18,825 nt of DNA, taken from assembly GCA_009921765.1 (NCBI GenBank), contig RFXC01000063.1, forward strand, positions 1 to 18,825, read 5' to 3'. The stretch comes from Betaproteobacteria bacterium (GTDB lineage Bacteria > Pseudomonadota > Gammaproteobacteria > Burkholderiales > Burkholderiaceae). Below the pieces are notes generated by a model that did no database searches, was not told where the DNA came from, and worked only from the letters and a program-made list of their open reading frames with translations. The position numbers and the translations under genes are program-made. Below, piece after piece: positions 7,760-16,084 of the stretch; the stretch's first letter is position 1, and each line of letters opens with the position of its first letter.

Positions 7760-10051
7760 ATGACTTCGCAGGCGCCGCTCATCCGCAAGCCCTCGGGTCC
7801 TCGCCGTCTCGGTCGTCGAGCATTCATCTCGATCGCAGCGCTTGCCGGTGGCGGCCTGGTGGTGGCAGCCGGTACCGGGGCATGGCGGGCCTGGCAGCTT
7901 GCCCAGTATCGCGCGCCCGCGGGCGAAGCAGAGGCATCGTTCAACGCCTGGGTCACGATTGATCGCACAGGGCGTGTGGCGGTTTCGGTGCCGCACCAGG
8001 AGATGGGGCAAGGGATTTTTTCGCTGGTTGCACTGCTGGTCGCCGAGGAGCTCGATTGCGATCCTTCCGGCATTACCGCGCGGCCGGCGCCCCTTGGGCT
8101 GGCCTATTCCAATCCACTTCCAGTTCTCGATTCGCTTGCGCTCAAGCGGGGGGACGATGCGCTCGGGTCGGTTGCGCACCGGTCCCTCGAGGCGGTGCTG
8201 CGGCTCGCCGGCGATCAGATGACTGGTGGGTCCACCTCGGCCCGAAACTGCTGGAATGCCGCCCGTCGCGCGGGGGCGGGGGCCCGCGCCGCGCTGCTTG
8301 CTGCGGCGGCGCGGCGCTGGCGTGTTCCGGCTGAACGGCTGCGCACCCTTTCCTCGAGAGTGGTTGATCCGGTTACGGGGCAATCGTTCGGTTTTGGCGA
8401 GTTGGCGGCGGATGCCGCCCAAGAGGAACCCGGTCGGGTTGAACCCAAACCGCGAGAGCAGTACCGCTTGGTTGGCCGGGGAATCCGGCGCGTCGACTCG
8501 CGTTCAAAGACGGACGGTACCGCACGCTACGCTGCAGACGTTCGCTTTCCTGGGCTGCGCTACGCCTCCGTGCGGCATGCCCCCATCCTGGGTGAGACCC
8601 TGGCCTCGGCGGGGTGGGCGTCGGGCGCGGCGCCGGCGGGCGCGGATCTGGTGAGGGGCGACCAGTGGTTCGCGGTGGTCGCCACCTCCTGGTGGCTGGC
8701 TGATCGCTACGCTGAGGCGGTGGAGGCTAGCTGGGCGGGTTCGTCGACAACGCCGATTACTTCCGCGGGCTATATCCAAACCCTTCGCTCTGCAGCGGAG
8801 CGCAAGGAAGGGCGTGAAGTGGCCGTGCGCAGCGACCCTCCCGACCGGCCGGCCACAGTGCGAAAGACGCTGACTGCCGATTACGACGCCGCGTTCGTCG
8901 CACACCAGACGATGGAGCCCATGAACTGCACGATCCGGCTCGATCAGGATCGGTGCGAGGTCTGGATCGGCACTCAGGTCCCCGACCTGGTTCGGCGTAC
9001 GGTCGCTCGCATCGCCGGCCTGTCGGCGGCCCAGGTGCTCGTTCATCCCTGTCTCATCGGATGCGGGCTGGGTCGGCGACTCGAGACGGATCTGGCGACG
9101 CAGGCGGTCCGCATTGCGCTGGCGTTGGGGCGCGGTGTGCCCTTGCAGGTGCAGTGGCGACGTGAGGAGGACACTCGACGCGATATGTACCGGCCCGCAG
9201 CTGCGGCAAGGTTTGAGGTCGGGCTCGGTGGTCGAGGCGAGATTGTGCGGCTGGAGTGCTCGCTGTCCGGCCCGTCGGTTACCGCGCAGTATGTGCGGCG
9301 CCAGTTTGGTTGGCCGCTCGGCTGGATGCCTGACCGCAGTTGCCATGATGGGGTGTCCGACGTCATCTATGACCTTGATGAATTGCGCGTTCGTCATGCG
9401 CGTATCGACAGCCCACTACCGATCGGGTTCTGGCGCAGCGTGGGTTATGGCGTCAACAGTTTCTTCATTGAATGCTTTATCGATGAATGTGCCCACGCAG
9501 CGGGAGACGATCCCTTTCAGTATCGACGCAGACTTCTTCAGAAGCAGCCGCGCGCCCTGCGGGTGCTCGAGGAGGTTGGCAGGCTGAGCGGCTGGGGCCG
9601 TCCCGTCCAAACCCGGCGCGGTGCCCGGGGAGGGCGCGGCGTTGCCATTGTGCAAAGTTTCGGTTCTATCGTTGCACAGGCAGTCGAGGCAGAGGTCGAG
9701 GGGACGGAGATACGGGTGCTTCGTGTGGTGGCCGTGGTCGACTGCGGAATGGCCATCGATCGGGGTGGGGTGCGCGCGCAGATGGCAAGCGCGATTGTCG
9801 GAGGCTTGTCTGCTGCGCTCCATGGACAGATTGACGTGGTGGGTGGAGCAGTTCGTCAGAGCAATTTCAATGATGCGCGGGTGCTGTCGTTGCGCGAAAC
9901 ACCTCGTATTCAGGTTGAAATGATCGACGGGTCGCCCGAGATCGGTGGGGTAGGCGAGGTTGGGCTGCCTCCCGTCGCTCCGGCGCTCGCGAATGCGCTG
10001 TTTGCAGCCACTGGCAAGCGACTTAGGCGGCTTCCGCTGCGAATTTCCTAG
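7760..10051 (+). CDS. Solo molybdopterin-binding hydroxylase large subunit, IorB-like (xanthine dehydrogenase/aldehyde oxidase superfamily)
   Basis: The 763-aa protein resembles the beta subunit of isoquinoline 1-oxidoreductase. Such enzymes hydroxylate N-heterocycles or oxidise aldehydes at a molybdenum cytosine dinucleotide centre, passing electrons to a separate 2Fe-2S subunit (IorA). A twin-arginine signal (GRRAFI, residues 18-23, then a hydrophobic stretch to about 42) indicates export to the periplasm. Family blocks in order are VPHQEMGQGIFS, GGSTSARN, KTDGTARYAADVRFPG, AHQTMEPMN, WRREEDTRRDMYRPAA, WRSVGYGVNSFFIECFIDE, and GGVGEVGLPP with the active-site Glu733. The glycine-rich cofactor motif, usually GGGFGRR, reads GCGLGRR at residues 434-440. 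No iorA, cytochrome or maturation (XdhC-like) gene is in the window. It is cut off from the upstream gene by a terminator, has no obvious Shine-Dalgarno and no promoter I can name. The substrate is unknown. Confidence 0.9.
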   Translation: MTSQAPLIRKPSGPRRLGRRAFISIAALAGGGLVVAAGTGAWRAWQLAQYRAPAGEAEASFNAWVTIDRTGRVAVSVPHQEMGQGIFSLVALLVAEELDCDPSGITARPAPLGLAYSNPLPVLDSLALKRGDDALGSVAHRSLEAVLRLAGDQMTGGSTSARNCWNAARRAGAGARAALLAAAARRWRVPAERLRTLSSRVVDPVTGQSFGFGELAADAAQEEPGRVEPKPREQYRLVGRGIRRVDSRSKTDGTARYAADVRFPGLRYASVRHAPILGETLASAGWASGAAPAGADLVRGDQWFAVVATSWWLADRYAEAVEASWAGSSTTPITSAGYIQTLRSAAERKEGREVAVRSDPPDRPATVRKTLTADYDAAFVAHQTMEPMNCTIRLDQDRCEVWIGTQVPDLVRRTVARIAGLSAAQVLVHPCLIGCGLGRRLETDLATQAVRIALALGRGVPLQVQWRREEDTRRDMYRPAAAARFEVGLGGRGEIVRLECSLSGPSVTAQYVRRQFGWPLGWMPDRSCHDGVSDVIYDLDELRVRHARIDSPLPIGFWRSVGYGVNSFFIECFIDECAHAAGDDPFQYRRRLLQKQPRALRVLEEVGRLSGWGRPVQTRRGARGGRGVAIVQSFGSIVAQAVEAEVEGTEIRVLRVVAVVDCGMAIDRGGVRAQMASAIVGGLSAALHGQIDVVGGAVRQSNFNDARVLSLRETPRIQVEMIDGSPEIGGVGEVGLPPVAPALANALFAATGKRLRRLPLRIS

Positions 10052-10069
10052 GGTTTGACGCTTCCCTAG
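10048..10069 (+). repeat. Small inverted repeat at the stop codon of the molybdo-hydroxylase gene
   Basis: CTAGGG (10048-10053) and CCCTAG (10064-10069) form a perfect 6-bp stem around a 10-nt loop, and the TAG stop codon lies in the left arm. No T-run follows, so it is a weak terminator candidate at best. It may matter only for the mRNA 3' end. Confidence 0.3.
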
Positions 10070-10139
10070 TCGCCATTTCCCGTGATGCGAGTGATTTGCT
10101 GGGGATTTGTGACCAGCCAGTCAATCTGAGCACTGGGTA

Positions 10140-10168
10140 TTCACAAAACGGTTTGTCTGGCCTAGAAT
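10140..10168 (+). promoter_or_regulatory. Sigma70-like promoter upstream of iscR
   Basis: TTCACA (10140-10145), a 17-nt spacer and TAGAAT (10163-10168) each differ from consensus by one base, with ideal spacing. This is the best promoter match I found in the window. Initiation would fall near 10175, just before a strong stem-loop and about 130 nt before the iscR start. It is predicted by eye only. Confidence 0.55.
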
Positions 10169-10175
10169 GTGGTTT

Positions 10176-10206
10176 GCGGGACGTTTGTCCAAGACAAAAG
10201 CCCCGC
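10176..10206 (+). promoter_or_regulatory. Strong stem-loop or palindrome at the predicted 5' end of the iscR transcript
   Basis: GCGGG-ACG-TTTGTC, loop CAA, GACAAA-AGC-CCCGC pairs 12 of 14 positions, with two mismatches between the inner and outer helices. The inner part TTTGTC-CAA-GACAAA (10184-10198) is a perfect palindrome. A further TTTGTC at 10152-10157, in the promoter spacer, lies 32 bp upstream, about three helical turns. No T-run follows, so it is not an intrinsic terminator. It could be an operator or a 5' mRNA structure. Confidence 0.5.
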
Positions 10207-10218
10207 ATAAGGTGACGG

Positions 10219-10253
10219 ATATCTCGACTAAATCGCTCGGATTAGGATAAAGT
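10219..10253 (+). promoter_or_regulatory. Putative IscR type 1-like binding site and proximal iscR promoter
   Basis: The core GACTAAATCGCTCGG (10226-10240) differs at two positions from the type 1 IscR pattern as I recall it (GACTAAATYAGTCGG), which holo-IscR binds to repress its own operon. TCGACT (10224-10229) could serve as a -35 with TAAAGT (10248-10253) as -10 at 18 nt, so the site would overlap the promoter as expected for autorepression. The location 50 nt before the iscR ATG supports the call. The match to the motif is from memory. Confidence 0.5.
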
Positions 10254-10303
10254 TGAGTTGTCTGGTCAGGATTAAACACTCCTCTACAAATCGGAATCCA
10301 GCC

Positions 10304-10831
10304 ATGCGACTGACCACAAAGGGGCGGTTTGCGGTAACCGCCATGATCGATCTGGCCATGCGGCAGCATCAGGGCCCGGTGACGCTTGCCGGTATCAGCC
10401 AACGGCAGAAGATTTCCCTGTCGTATCTTGAGCAGCTTTTCGGGAAGCTTCGTCGCCATGAGCTGGTGGAAAGCACCCGGGGACCTGGCGGCGGCTATTC
10501 GCTCGCCCGCTCCATGAAAGACGTTACGGTGGCCGACATCATCTTTGCAGTTGACGAGCCACTCGATGCCACCCAGTGCGCCGGTCGCGAAAACTGCCAG
10601 GACGACGGCCCCTGCATGACGCATGAGCTCTGGTCCAACCTCACCACGCGAATGATCGACTACCTCAGTTCGGTGAAGCTGTCCGAATTGGTCGAGCAGC
10701 AGCGCGGCAAGGAAGGGCGTACTCGTCCGCGCGAAATTTCGGTGCTGAAAGAGCATCGTGCAGCGCTTGAATTCCCCACCTCCACGCTTCAGCCGATCCG
10801 CTTCGACAACGGCCGTCTGACCACTTTCTGA
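10304..10831 (+). CDS. iscR: Fe-S cluster-sensing transcriptional regulator IscR
   Basis: Rrf2-family regulator, 175 aa, opening with [18 protein letters not shown]. The winged helix-turn-helix occupies about residues 1-80, with the recognition region [20 protein letters not shown]. The [2Fe-2S] ligands Cys92, Cys98, Cys104 and His107 ([17 protein letters not shown]) sit at the same numbers as in E. coli IscR. When loaded with a cluster it represses the isc operon; apo-IscR controls other genes. The frame could begin 51 nt earlier, but this ATG gives the invariant family N-terminus. The C-terminal tail after about residue 135 is rich in charged residues and variable in the family. It is the first gene of the isc operon, 14 nt before iscS, with a candidate IscR site upstream that implies feedback control. 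Confidence 0.98.
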   Translation: MRLTTKGRFAVTAMIDLAMRQHQGPVTLAGISQRQKISLSYLEQLFGKLRRHELVESTRGPGGGYSLARSMKDVTVADIIFAVDEPLDATQCAGRENCQDDGPCMTHELWSNLTTRMIDYLSSVKLSELVEQQRGKEGRTRPREISVLKEHRAALEFPTSTLQPIRFDNGRLTTF

Positions 10832-10845
10832 GGCTTCTGCCCGCC

Positions 10846-12054
10846 ATGCAACTTCCGATCTACCTCGACTACGCAGCCACCACCCCGGTTGATCCGCGGG
10901 TGGTGGACAAGATGGTGCCGTTTCTCTATCAAAACTACGGTAACCCTGCCTCCCGCAGCCATGAGTACGGCTGGGAGGCGGAGCGGGCGGTTGAGGAGGC
11001 GCGGGAGCAGGTCGCTGCGTTGGTGGGGTGCGATGCCAAGGAAATTGTCTGGACGTCGGGCGCCACCGAGTCGATCAATCTTGCCGTAAAGGGCGCGGCG
11101 CAGTTCAACCGCGAACGGGGCCGTCATCTCATCACGACCAAAACCGAGCACAAGGCCACACTCGACACCATGCGGGAGCTGGAGCGGCACGGTTTTGAGG
11201 TCACCTACCTCGATGTCAAGCCCGATGGGCTGATTGACCTTGACGCGTTGAAGGCGGCGATCCGTCCCGACACCATCGTCATGTCGATCATGTTCGTGAA
11301 CAACGAAATCGGTGTGATTCAGGATGTGGCGGCCATCGGCGAGTTGTGCCGGGAGCGCGGCATTGTTTTCCATGTGGATTCAGCCCAGGCCACAGGCAAG
11401 CTCCCTATCGACCTGTCCACGCTCAAGGTCGATCTCATGTCGTTCTCGGCGCACAAAACCTACGGGCCCAAGGGTATGGGTGCGCTCTATGTTCGCCGCA
11501 AGCCGCGCGTCCGTATCGAAGCGCAGATACATGGTGGGGGTCACGAGCGCGGGTTCCGCTCCGGCACCCTGCCTACGCACCAGATTGTCGGGATGGGTGA
11601 AGCGTTTCGTCTGGCGCGGCAGGAAATGGGGACTGAAAACGAGCGTATCCGTGTGCTTCGCGATCGCCTGCTCTCCGGCATCCAGCAGATGGAGGAGGTG
11701 TACGTGAACGGCGATCTCGAGCGTCGCGTACCCCACAACCTCAACATCAGCTTCAACTACGTTGAGGGCGAGTCGCTGATCATGGCGATCAAGGATATCG
11801 CGGTCTCGAGCGGTTCGGCGTGCACATCGGCGAGCCTTGAGCCGTCGTATGTTCTGCGTGCCCTCGGGCGCAGCGACGAACTGGCCCATTCATCCATCCG
11901 GTTTTCGATCGGGCGGTTCACAACCGAAGAACAGATCGATCATGCGGTGAAGCTCATCCAGAATAAAGTGGGCAAGCTGCGCGACATGTCGCCGCTCTGG
12001 GAAATGGTGAAAGACGGTGTCGACCTCAACACCGTGCAGTGGGCGGCGCACTAG
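10846..12054 (+). CDS. iscS: Cysteine desulfurase IscS
   Basis: PLP enzyme that converts L-cysteine to alanine and carries the released sulfur as a persulfide to IscU, and also to tRNA thiolation partners. The 402-aa protein is nearly colinear with E. coli IscS (404 aa). It has His102 stacking on PLP, Asp178, the [10 protein letters not shown] block with Schiff-base Lys204, and the mobile loop [14 protein letters not shown] with persulfide Cys326. The C-terminal IscU-binding tail (LSPLWEM-type, here [15 protein letters not shown]) is intact. The start ATG at 10846 gives the family N-terminus [22 protein letters not shown] overlapping the iscR stop codon lies 12 nt before it. Co-transcribed with iscR and iscU. 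Confidence 0.99.
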   Translation: MQLPIYLDYAATTPVDPRVVDKMVPFLYQNYGNPASRSHEYGWEAERAVEEAREQVAALVGCDAKEIVWTSGATESINLAVKGAAQFNRERGRHLITTKTEHKATLDTMRELERHGFEVTYLDVKPDGLIDLDALKAAIRPDTIVMSIMFVNNEIGVIQDVAAIGELCRERGIVFHVDSAQATGKLPIDLSTLKVDLMSFSAHKTYGPKGMGALYVRRKPRVRIEAQIHGGGHERGFRSGTLPTHQIVGMGEAFRLARQEMGTENERIRVLRDRLLSGIQQMEEVYVNGDLERRVPHNLNISFNYVEGESLIMAIKDIAVSSGSACTSASLEPSYVLRALGRSDELAHSSIRFSIGRFTTEEQIDHAVKLIQNKVGKLRDMSPLWEMVKDGVDLNTVQWAAH

Positions 12055-12120
12055 TCAGACGGATCCGAATTCAGCAGGTGACGGGGCCAACGGGTCCCAT
12101 GTTCAGGCAGGGAGATGGCG

Positions 12121-12525
12121 ATGGCCTATAGCGAAAAAGTAATCGATCATTATGAGAATCCCCGCAACGTCGGGTCGCTCGACAAGAACGACCCAAGCGT
12201 CGGAACGGGCATGGTGGGAGCACCTGCATGCGGTGACGTGATGAAGCTTCAGATTCGAGTCAATGATCAGGGCGTGATCGAAGATGCGCGCTTCAAGACC
12301 TACGGCTGCGGCTCGGCGATCGCTTCGTCTTCATTGGTCACGGAGTGGGTAAAGGGCAAGACGCTCGATCAGGCGGTGGAGATTCGCAATACGCAAATCG
12401 CCGACGAACTTGCGCTGCCCCCGGTCAAGATCCACTGCTCGATTCTTGCCGAAGACGCCATCAAGGCGGCGGTCGAAGACTACCGTCGCAAGCACGGCGG
12501 GGCCGACGCGCAGAAGGCTGCCTGA
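12121..12525 (+). CDS. iscU: Fe-S cluster assembly scaffold IscU
   Basis: Scaffold on which [2Fe-2S] and [4Fe-4S] clusters are built from IscS-derived sulfur and then handed to targets by HscA/HscB. The 134-aa protein closely follows E. coli IscU (128 aa). Ligands Cys37, Asp39, Cys63 and Cys106 are present, as is the HscA recognition motif LPPVK (99-103). Two ATGs lie 6 nt apart. I chose the second (12121) because it gives the universal MAYSEKVIDHYENPRNVGS start and has GGGAG at 6 nt spacing. The first, at 12115, directly abuts the Shine-Dalgarno. The 66-nt iscS-iscU gap contains the adjacent hexamers GGATCC and GAATTC, but reading frames on both sides are normal. The C-terminal tail GGADAQKAA is slightly longer than usual. 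Confidence 0.98.
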   Translation: MAYSEKVIDHYENPRNVGSLDKNDPSVGTGMVGAPACGDVMKLQIRVNDQGVIEDARFKTYGCGSAIASSSLVTEWVKGKTLDQAVEIRNTQIADELALPPVKIHCSILAEDAIKAAVEDYRRKHGGADAQKAA

Positions 12526-12537
12526 GGAGATCGGTTC

Positions 12538-12861
12538 ATGGCGGTCACGCTTACCGAATCGGCGGCGCAGCACATCAGCCGCTTCATCAGTCGCCGGGGG
12601 CGCGGTATTGGGCTGCGCCTGGGCGTTCGCACCACCGGCTGTTCGGGCCTTGCCTACAAGCTCGAATATGCCGACGAGGGGCAGCCCGAAGACCTTTACT
12701 TCGAGAGCCATGGGGTTACTGTGATCGTTGATCCCAAAAGCCTGGCCTACCTCGATGGCACCGAGCTTGATTTCGTTCGAGAGGGCTTGAACGAGGGCTT
12801 TCGGTTCAACAACCCCAATGTCAAGGGTGAGTGCGGCTGCGGCGAATCGTTCCAGGTTTGA
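12538..12861 (+). CDS. iscA: A-type Fe-S carrier protein IscA
   Basis: A-type carrier that accepts iron or clusters and delivers them to apo-proteins. The length, 107 aa, is typical. The three conserved cysteines are present: Cys35 in TTGCSGLAY, and Cys99 and Cys101 in the C-terminal ECGCGESF. The Shine-Dalgarno AGGAGA lies 7 nt before ATG, and only 12 nt separate it from iscU. The segment [18 protein letters not shown] matches IscA rather than ErpA or SufA, and the operon position confirms this. Confidence 0.98.
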   Translation: MAVTLTESAAQHISRFISRRGRGIGLRLGVRTTGCSGLAYKLEYADEGQPEDLYFESHGVTVIVDPKSLAYLDGTELDFVREGLNEGFRFNNPNVKGECGCGESFQV

Positions 12862-12941
12862 TCGCTCACGGCTGAAGCCGCTTCCCCTTCAACTCTCATT
12901 CCGTCGGCGCGGGCCGCTTTGCTGCCGCTCCAGGCAAGCTG

Positions 12942-13469
12942 ATGCTGCTTCTCGACAAGAATTACTTCGAACTGCTCAATCTGCCTCGCACGTTTGCAAT
13001 TGACGAACGGCTTCTCGAGCAGAAGTACCGCGACCTGGTGGCTGCGGTGCACCCCGACAGATTCGTCACTGACTCACCAGAGCAGCGCAGACTGGCCATG
13101 CAGGCCGCCACGCTTGCCAACGAAGCGTGGCGTTGTCTGCGAGATCCCTGCAGTCGAGCGGCCTACCTTTGTCGACTGGAGGGCATCTCGGTTGACGCGG
13201 CGGCCCGTGCTGGTGCATCGGCTGAGTTTCTGACTGAGCAGATGGAATGGCGTGAGGCGCTCGATGAGGCGAGGCTGGCCGCCCGGCTATCTGATCTTCA
13301 GGGGTTGAAGATCAACGTAGCCGAGGCCCGTCAGAGGGTGCTTGCCAACGTCACCGAGCTCATCGATACCCGCGCCAACTTCGAGGCCGCGGCGGGCCTG
13401 GTGGGCCAACTCATGTATATCGATCGGTTTTCCGAGCAGGTCGACGAAGCGATCGACGACCTTTCCTGA
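12942..13469 (+). CDS. hscB: J-type cochaperone HscB
   Basis: DnaJ-like cochaperone that brings IscU to HscA and stimulates its ATPase. The 175-aa protein (E. coli 171 aa) has an N-terminal J domain with the HPD motif at residues 37-39 (AAVHPDRF), then the C-terminal three-helix IscU-binding domain ([16 protein letters not shown] and later [16 protein letters not shown]). The start has AGG 7 nt upstream. It is separated from iscA by 80 nt, the largest gap inside the operon apart from the promoter region. That gap holds a small CGGC-TGAA-GCCG hairpin near 12869 that might modulate expression of the downstream half. Confidence 0.96.
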   Translation: MLLLDKNYFELLNLPRTFAIDERLLEQKYRDLVAAVHPDRFVTDSPEQRRLAMQAATLANEAWRCLRDPCSRAAYLCRLEGISVDAAARAGASAEFLTEQMEWREALDEARLAARLSDLQGLKINVAEARQRVLANVTELIDTRANFEAAAGLVGQLMYIDRFSEQVDEAIDDLS

Positions 13470-13494
13470 TTTCTACTCTCTTGTTGGCGGCCGA

Positions 13495-15402
13495 ATGGCT
13501 CTTCTACAGATCTCGGAACCCGGTATGTCTCCCGAACCGCACCAGCGGCGACTTGCGGTGGGGATCGACCTTGGTACAACCAACTCGCTGGTGGCAGCGG
13601 TGCGCTCCAGTATTCCCGAGGTGCTCGAGGATGAGCATCGGCATGCCCTCCTGCCCTCAGTGGTGAGTTATTGTGACGACGGCCGTGTAGCGGTCGGTAC
13701 CGAGGCTGCGGCGCGTGCCATTTCCGACCCCGATAACACCATCGTATCGGTGAAACGTTTCATGGGGCGCGGGCTCGAGGATGCTCGCCGGTACCGGACC
13801 GCGTATCGCTTCATCGACGCGCCGGGAATGGTCAAAATCCAGACACGATCGGGCGACAAGAGCCCGGTCGAGGTATCGGCCGAGATCCTGAAGGTTCTGC
13901 GTCGGCGCGCGGAAATGACACTGGGTGGCGAGCTGTACGGATCGGTGATCACCGTGCCTGCGTATTTCGACGATGCGCAGCGTCAGGCCACCAAGGACGC
14001 TGCGCGGCTGGCAGGCCTGGAGGTGCTTCGGCTTCTGAACGAGCCCACGGCTGCGGCGATCGCCTATGGGCTCGATAACGGCGTGGAAGGTCGTGTGGTC
14101 GTGTTCGACCTCGGTGGGGGCACCTTTGACGTGTCGGTGCTGCACCTCAGTCGTGGCGTATTCGAGGTCGTGGCAACTGGCGGCGATTCTGCGTTGGGCG
14201 GCGATGACTTCGACCGTCGCATCGTTGAGTGGGCACTGCGGGAGACGGGTCTCGTATCGGTTAAGGAGCCAGATCCCATTGGCAGTGCGCTGGCTGCAGG
14301 GGTCCTGTCGTCGGCCGATCTGCGTGCCATGACGGTCGAAGCGCGGCGCGCGAAGGAAGCGCTTTCCGAGGCCACGCTCACCACGTTCTCGTGTCCGCTA
14401 TCTGACGCGTCGGCAGTGCGTCTGCCGCTCGCACGCGAGCGGCTTGATGCGTTGACCGCCGATCTCGTCGCTCGCACTATCACCGTGGTGAGGCGCACGC
14501 TTCGCGACGCGCGGATCGACGCAGCTGATGCAGGCGCGGTAGTGCTCGTGGGAGGGGCTACTCGCACGCCGGCGGTGCGAGCGGCGGTGGCAAGTTTTTT
14601 CGGGCGCACACCACTCTCGGACATCGATCCCGACCGCGTGGTCGCCATTGGCGCTGCGATGCAGGCGAATCTGCTGGCGGGCAACCGCGGCGAGGGCGAT
14701 GACTGGCTGCTGCTCGACGTCATTCCGCTTTCGCTTGGTCTGGAAACGATGGGCGGACTGGTCGAGAAGATCGTTCCTCGAAACTCCACCATTCCGGTGG
14801 CGCGTGCTCAGGAATTCACAACATTTCGTGATGGCCAGACGGCGCTCGCGATCCACGTGGTTCAGGGCGAGCGCGAGCTGGTGTCCGATTGCCGCTCGCT
14901 CGCACGGTTTGAACTGCGCGGGATTCCGCCCATGAGCGCGGGTGCGGCCCGAATTCGGGTGAGCTTTCAGGTGGACGCCGACGGCTTGTTGTCAGTCACT
15001 GCGTGCGAGCAGGCGAGTGGCGTGAAGGCTGCCGTAACCGTTCGTCCGTCGTATGGCTTGAGCGATGATGAAATCGCCAACATGCTTCAGCAGTCTTTCC
15101 TGTCGGCGGGAGCTGACCGTGACGCGCGGGCGCTCCGCGAGCAGCAGGTGGAGGCTGATCGCCTTTACGAAGCGACGCGGGCGGCGCTTGGCGCTGACGG
15201 TGAACTGCTCTCGGAGGCCGAGCGCTCGGTCGTTGAATCGCTCCTCGCGCGTGTGATTGAAGCGCGCGGCGGAACCGATGCAGACACGGTCCGGCAGGCG
15301 GTTGATGCGCTTGCCCGCGGTACCGAGCACTTCGCGGCCCGGAGAATGGATCGCGCAATTTCACGTGCGCTATCCGGCCGGCGAATCGATCAGATTGACT
15401 GA
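13495..15402 (+). CDS. hscA: Hsp70-type chaperone HscA
   Basis: Specialised Hsp70 that binds the LPPVK motif of IscU and drives cluster transfer with ATP. The 635-aa product begins [20 protein letters not shown], almost identical to the E. coli HscA N-terminus, which fixes the start although the frame is open further upstream inside hscB. The nucleotide-binding domain shows [10 protein letters not shown] (23-32), [37 protein letters not shown] and [12 protein letters not shown]. The linker and substrate-binding domain follow from [14 protein letters not shown]. The C-terminal lid is helical and charged. It starts 25 nt after hscB with only a weak Shine-Dalgarno. The stop codon lies 16 nt before fdx. 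Confidence 0.98.
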   Translation: MALLQISEPGMSPEPHQRRLAVGIDLGTTNSLVAAVRSSIPEVLEDEHRHALLPSVVSYCDDGRVAVGTEAAARAISDPDNTIVSVKRFMGRGLEDARRYRTAYRFIDAPGMVKIQTRSGDKSPVEVSAEILKVLRRRAEMTLGGELYGSVITVPAYFDDAQRQATKDAARLAGLEVLRLLNEPTAAAIAYGLDNGVEGRVVVFDLGGGTFDVSVLHLSRGVFEVVATGGDSALGGDDFDRRIVEWALRETGLVSVKEPDPIGSALAAGVLSSADLRAMTVEARRAKEALSEATLTTFSCPLSDASAVRLPLARERLDALTADLVARTITVVRRTLRDARIDAADAGAVVLVGGATRTPAVRAAVASFFGRTPLSDIDPDRVVAIGAAMQANLLAGNRGEGDDWLLLDVIPLSLGLETMGGLVEKIVPRNSTIPVARAQEFTTFRDGQTALAIHVVQGERELVSDCRSLARFELRGIPPMSAGAARIRVSFQVDADGLLSVTACEQASGVKAAVTVRPSYGLSDDEIANMLQQSFLSAGADRDARALREQQVEADRLYEATRAALGADGELLSEAERSVVESLLARVIEARGGTDADTVRQAVDALARGTEHFAARRMDRAISRALSGRRIDQID

Positions 15403-15418
15403 CCCAGAAAGGGGTGCG

Positions 15419-15757
15419 ATGCCTGTCATTTCAATTCTTCCCCACGCGGCGTTGTGCCCGGACGGCGCGCGTTTCGATGCGCCTCAGGGCTCGATACTTT
15501 GTAGGGTGCTGCTGGACCACGGCATTCGGATCGAACATGCCTGTGACATGTCATGCGCCTGCACGACCTGCCATGTCATTGTGCGTGAGGGGCTGTCGTC
15601 GCTTGAGCCCGCGACCGACGACGAAGACGACATGCTGGATAAAGCCTGGGGGCTGACCTCGCAGTCCCGACTTTCGTGTCAAATCAAGTTGGCGCAGGTC
15701 GACCTCACCATTGAAATTCCCAAATACACAATCAACCATGCGCGCGAAGATCACTGA
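15419..15757 (+). CDS. fdx: ISC-type [2Fe-2S] ferredoxin
   Basis: Adrenodoxin-like ferredoxin that supplies electrons during cluster assembly. The 112-aa protein (E. coli 111 aa) has ligands Cys42, Cys48, Cys51 and Cys87 at the E. coli numbers, in HACDMSCACTTCHV and RLSCQIKL. Non-ligand Cys46 is also kept. Acidic segment ATDDEDDMLDKAWG is the usual partner-docking face. The start at 15419 has AAAGGGG 4 nt upstream; the frame itself runs back into hscA. It sits between hscA and iscX, as in enterobacterial isc operons. Confidence 0.98.
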   Translation: MPVISILPHAALCPDGARFDAPQGSILCRVLLDHGIRIEHACDMSCACTTCHVIVREGLSSLEPATDDEDDMLDKAWGLTSQSRLSCQIKLAQVDLTIEIPKYTINHAREDH

Positions 15758-15775
15758 TCCGAAGGCGAGGGCCCG

Positions 15776-15970
15776 ATGAAGTGGACAGACGTTCAGGAGA
15801 TAGCGGTCGAACTGGCGGAGCGCTATCCGGAGATTGACCCCAAGGTGATCCGTTTTACCGATCTACGGCAAAAGGTGCTGACCCTGCCAGGCTTCGATGA
15901 TGCGCCTGAGCGCTCGGGTGAGCGCGTGCTGGAGGCTATCCAGCAGGCCTGGATCGACGAAGCCGATTGA
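15776..15970 (+). CDS. iscX: Fe-S assembly protein IscX
   Basis: Small acidic protein (64 aa; E. coli IscX/YfhJ 66 aa) that binds IscS and iron and tunes cluster assembly in competition with CyaY. The opening MKWTDVQEIAVELAERYPEI, then DPKVIRFTDLRQKV and the ending LEAIQQAWIDEAD, match the family along its whole length. GAGG lies before the ATG, and it starts 18 nt after fdx. It is the last gene of the operon. I saw no intrinsic terminator in the 114 nt between it and the convergent transporter gene; only weak hairpins and a C8 run near 16052 are there. Confidence 0.96.
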   Translation: MKWTDVQEIAVELAERYPEIDPKVIRFTDLRQKVLTLPGFDDAPERSGERVLEAIQQAWIDEAD

Positions 15971-16084
15971 GTTCGGTAGCGGCTGCCTGAAGCGGCTCTG
16001 TCGCTGGCGCAGGGGCGAGACCAGGTACCGGACCTGCGTACGGGCGGCGTGTCACCCCCCCCTCCGATCGCCTGCTTGCAAGGA

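Noticed and set aside
7226..8422. Long open frame (398 codons) on the minus strand over the phosphatase and the start of the molybdo-hydroxylase
   Set aside because: It is antisense to two well-supported genes, crosses a strong terminator, is Arg/Pro/Gly-rich as expected for a GC-rich shadow frame, and resembles no family.
8504..9397. 297-codon open frame antisense inside the molybdo-hydroxylase gene
   Set aside because: Shadow frame of a real gene; low-complexity, Arg- and His-rich translation without recognisable motifs.
12065..12080. Adjacent GGATCC-GAATTC (BamHI-EcoRI) in the iscS-iscU gap, like a vector polylinker or assembly join
   Set aside because: iscS and iscU on each side are intact, in normal operon order and with a proper Shine-Dalgarno, and there is no further vector-like sequence, so chance is the simplest explanation. 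Comparison with a related genome would settle it.
13342..13494. HscA starting inside hscB (51 extra residues)
   Set aside because: The extra segment is the out-of-frame image of hscB, and [10 protein letters not shown] is the established HscA N-terminus.
15971..16084. Shared terminator between iscX and the convergent transporter gene
   Set aside because: Only 5-bp stems such as CAGGT-ACCGG-ACCTG and no T-run; nothing I would call a terminator.
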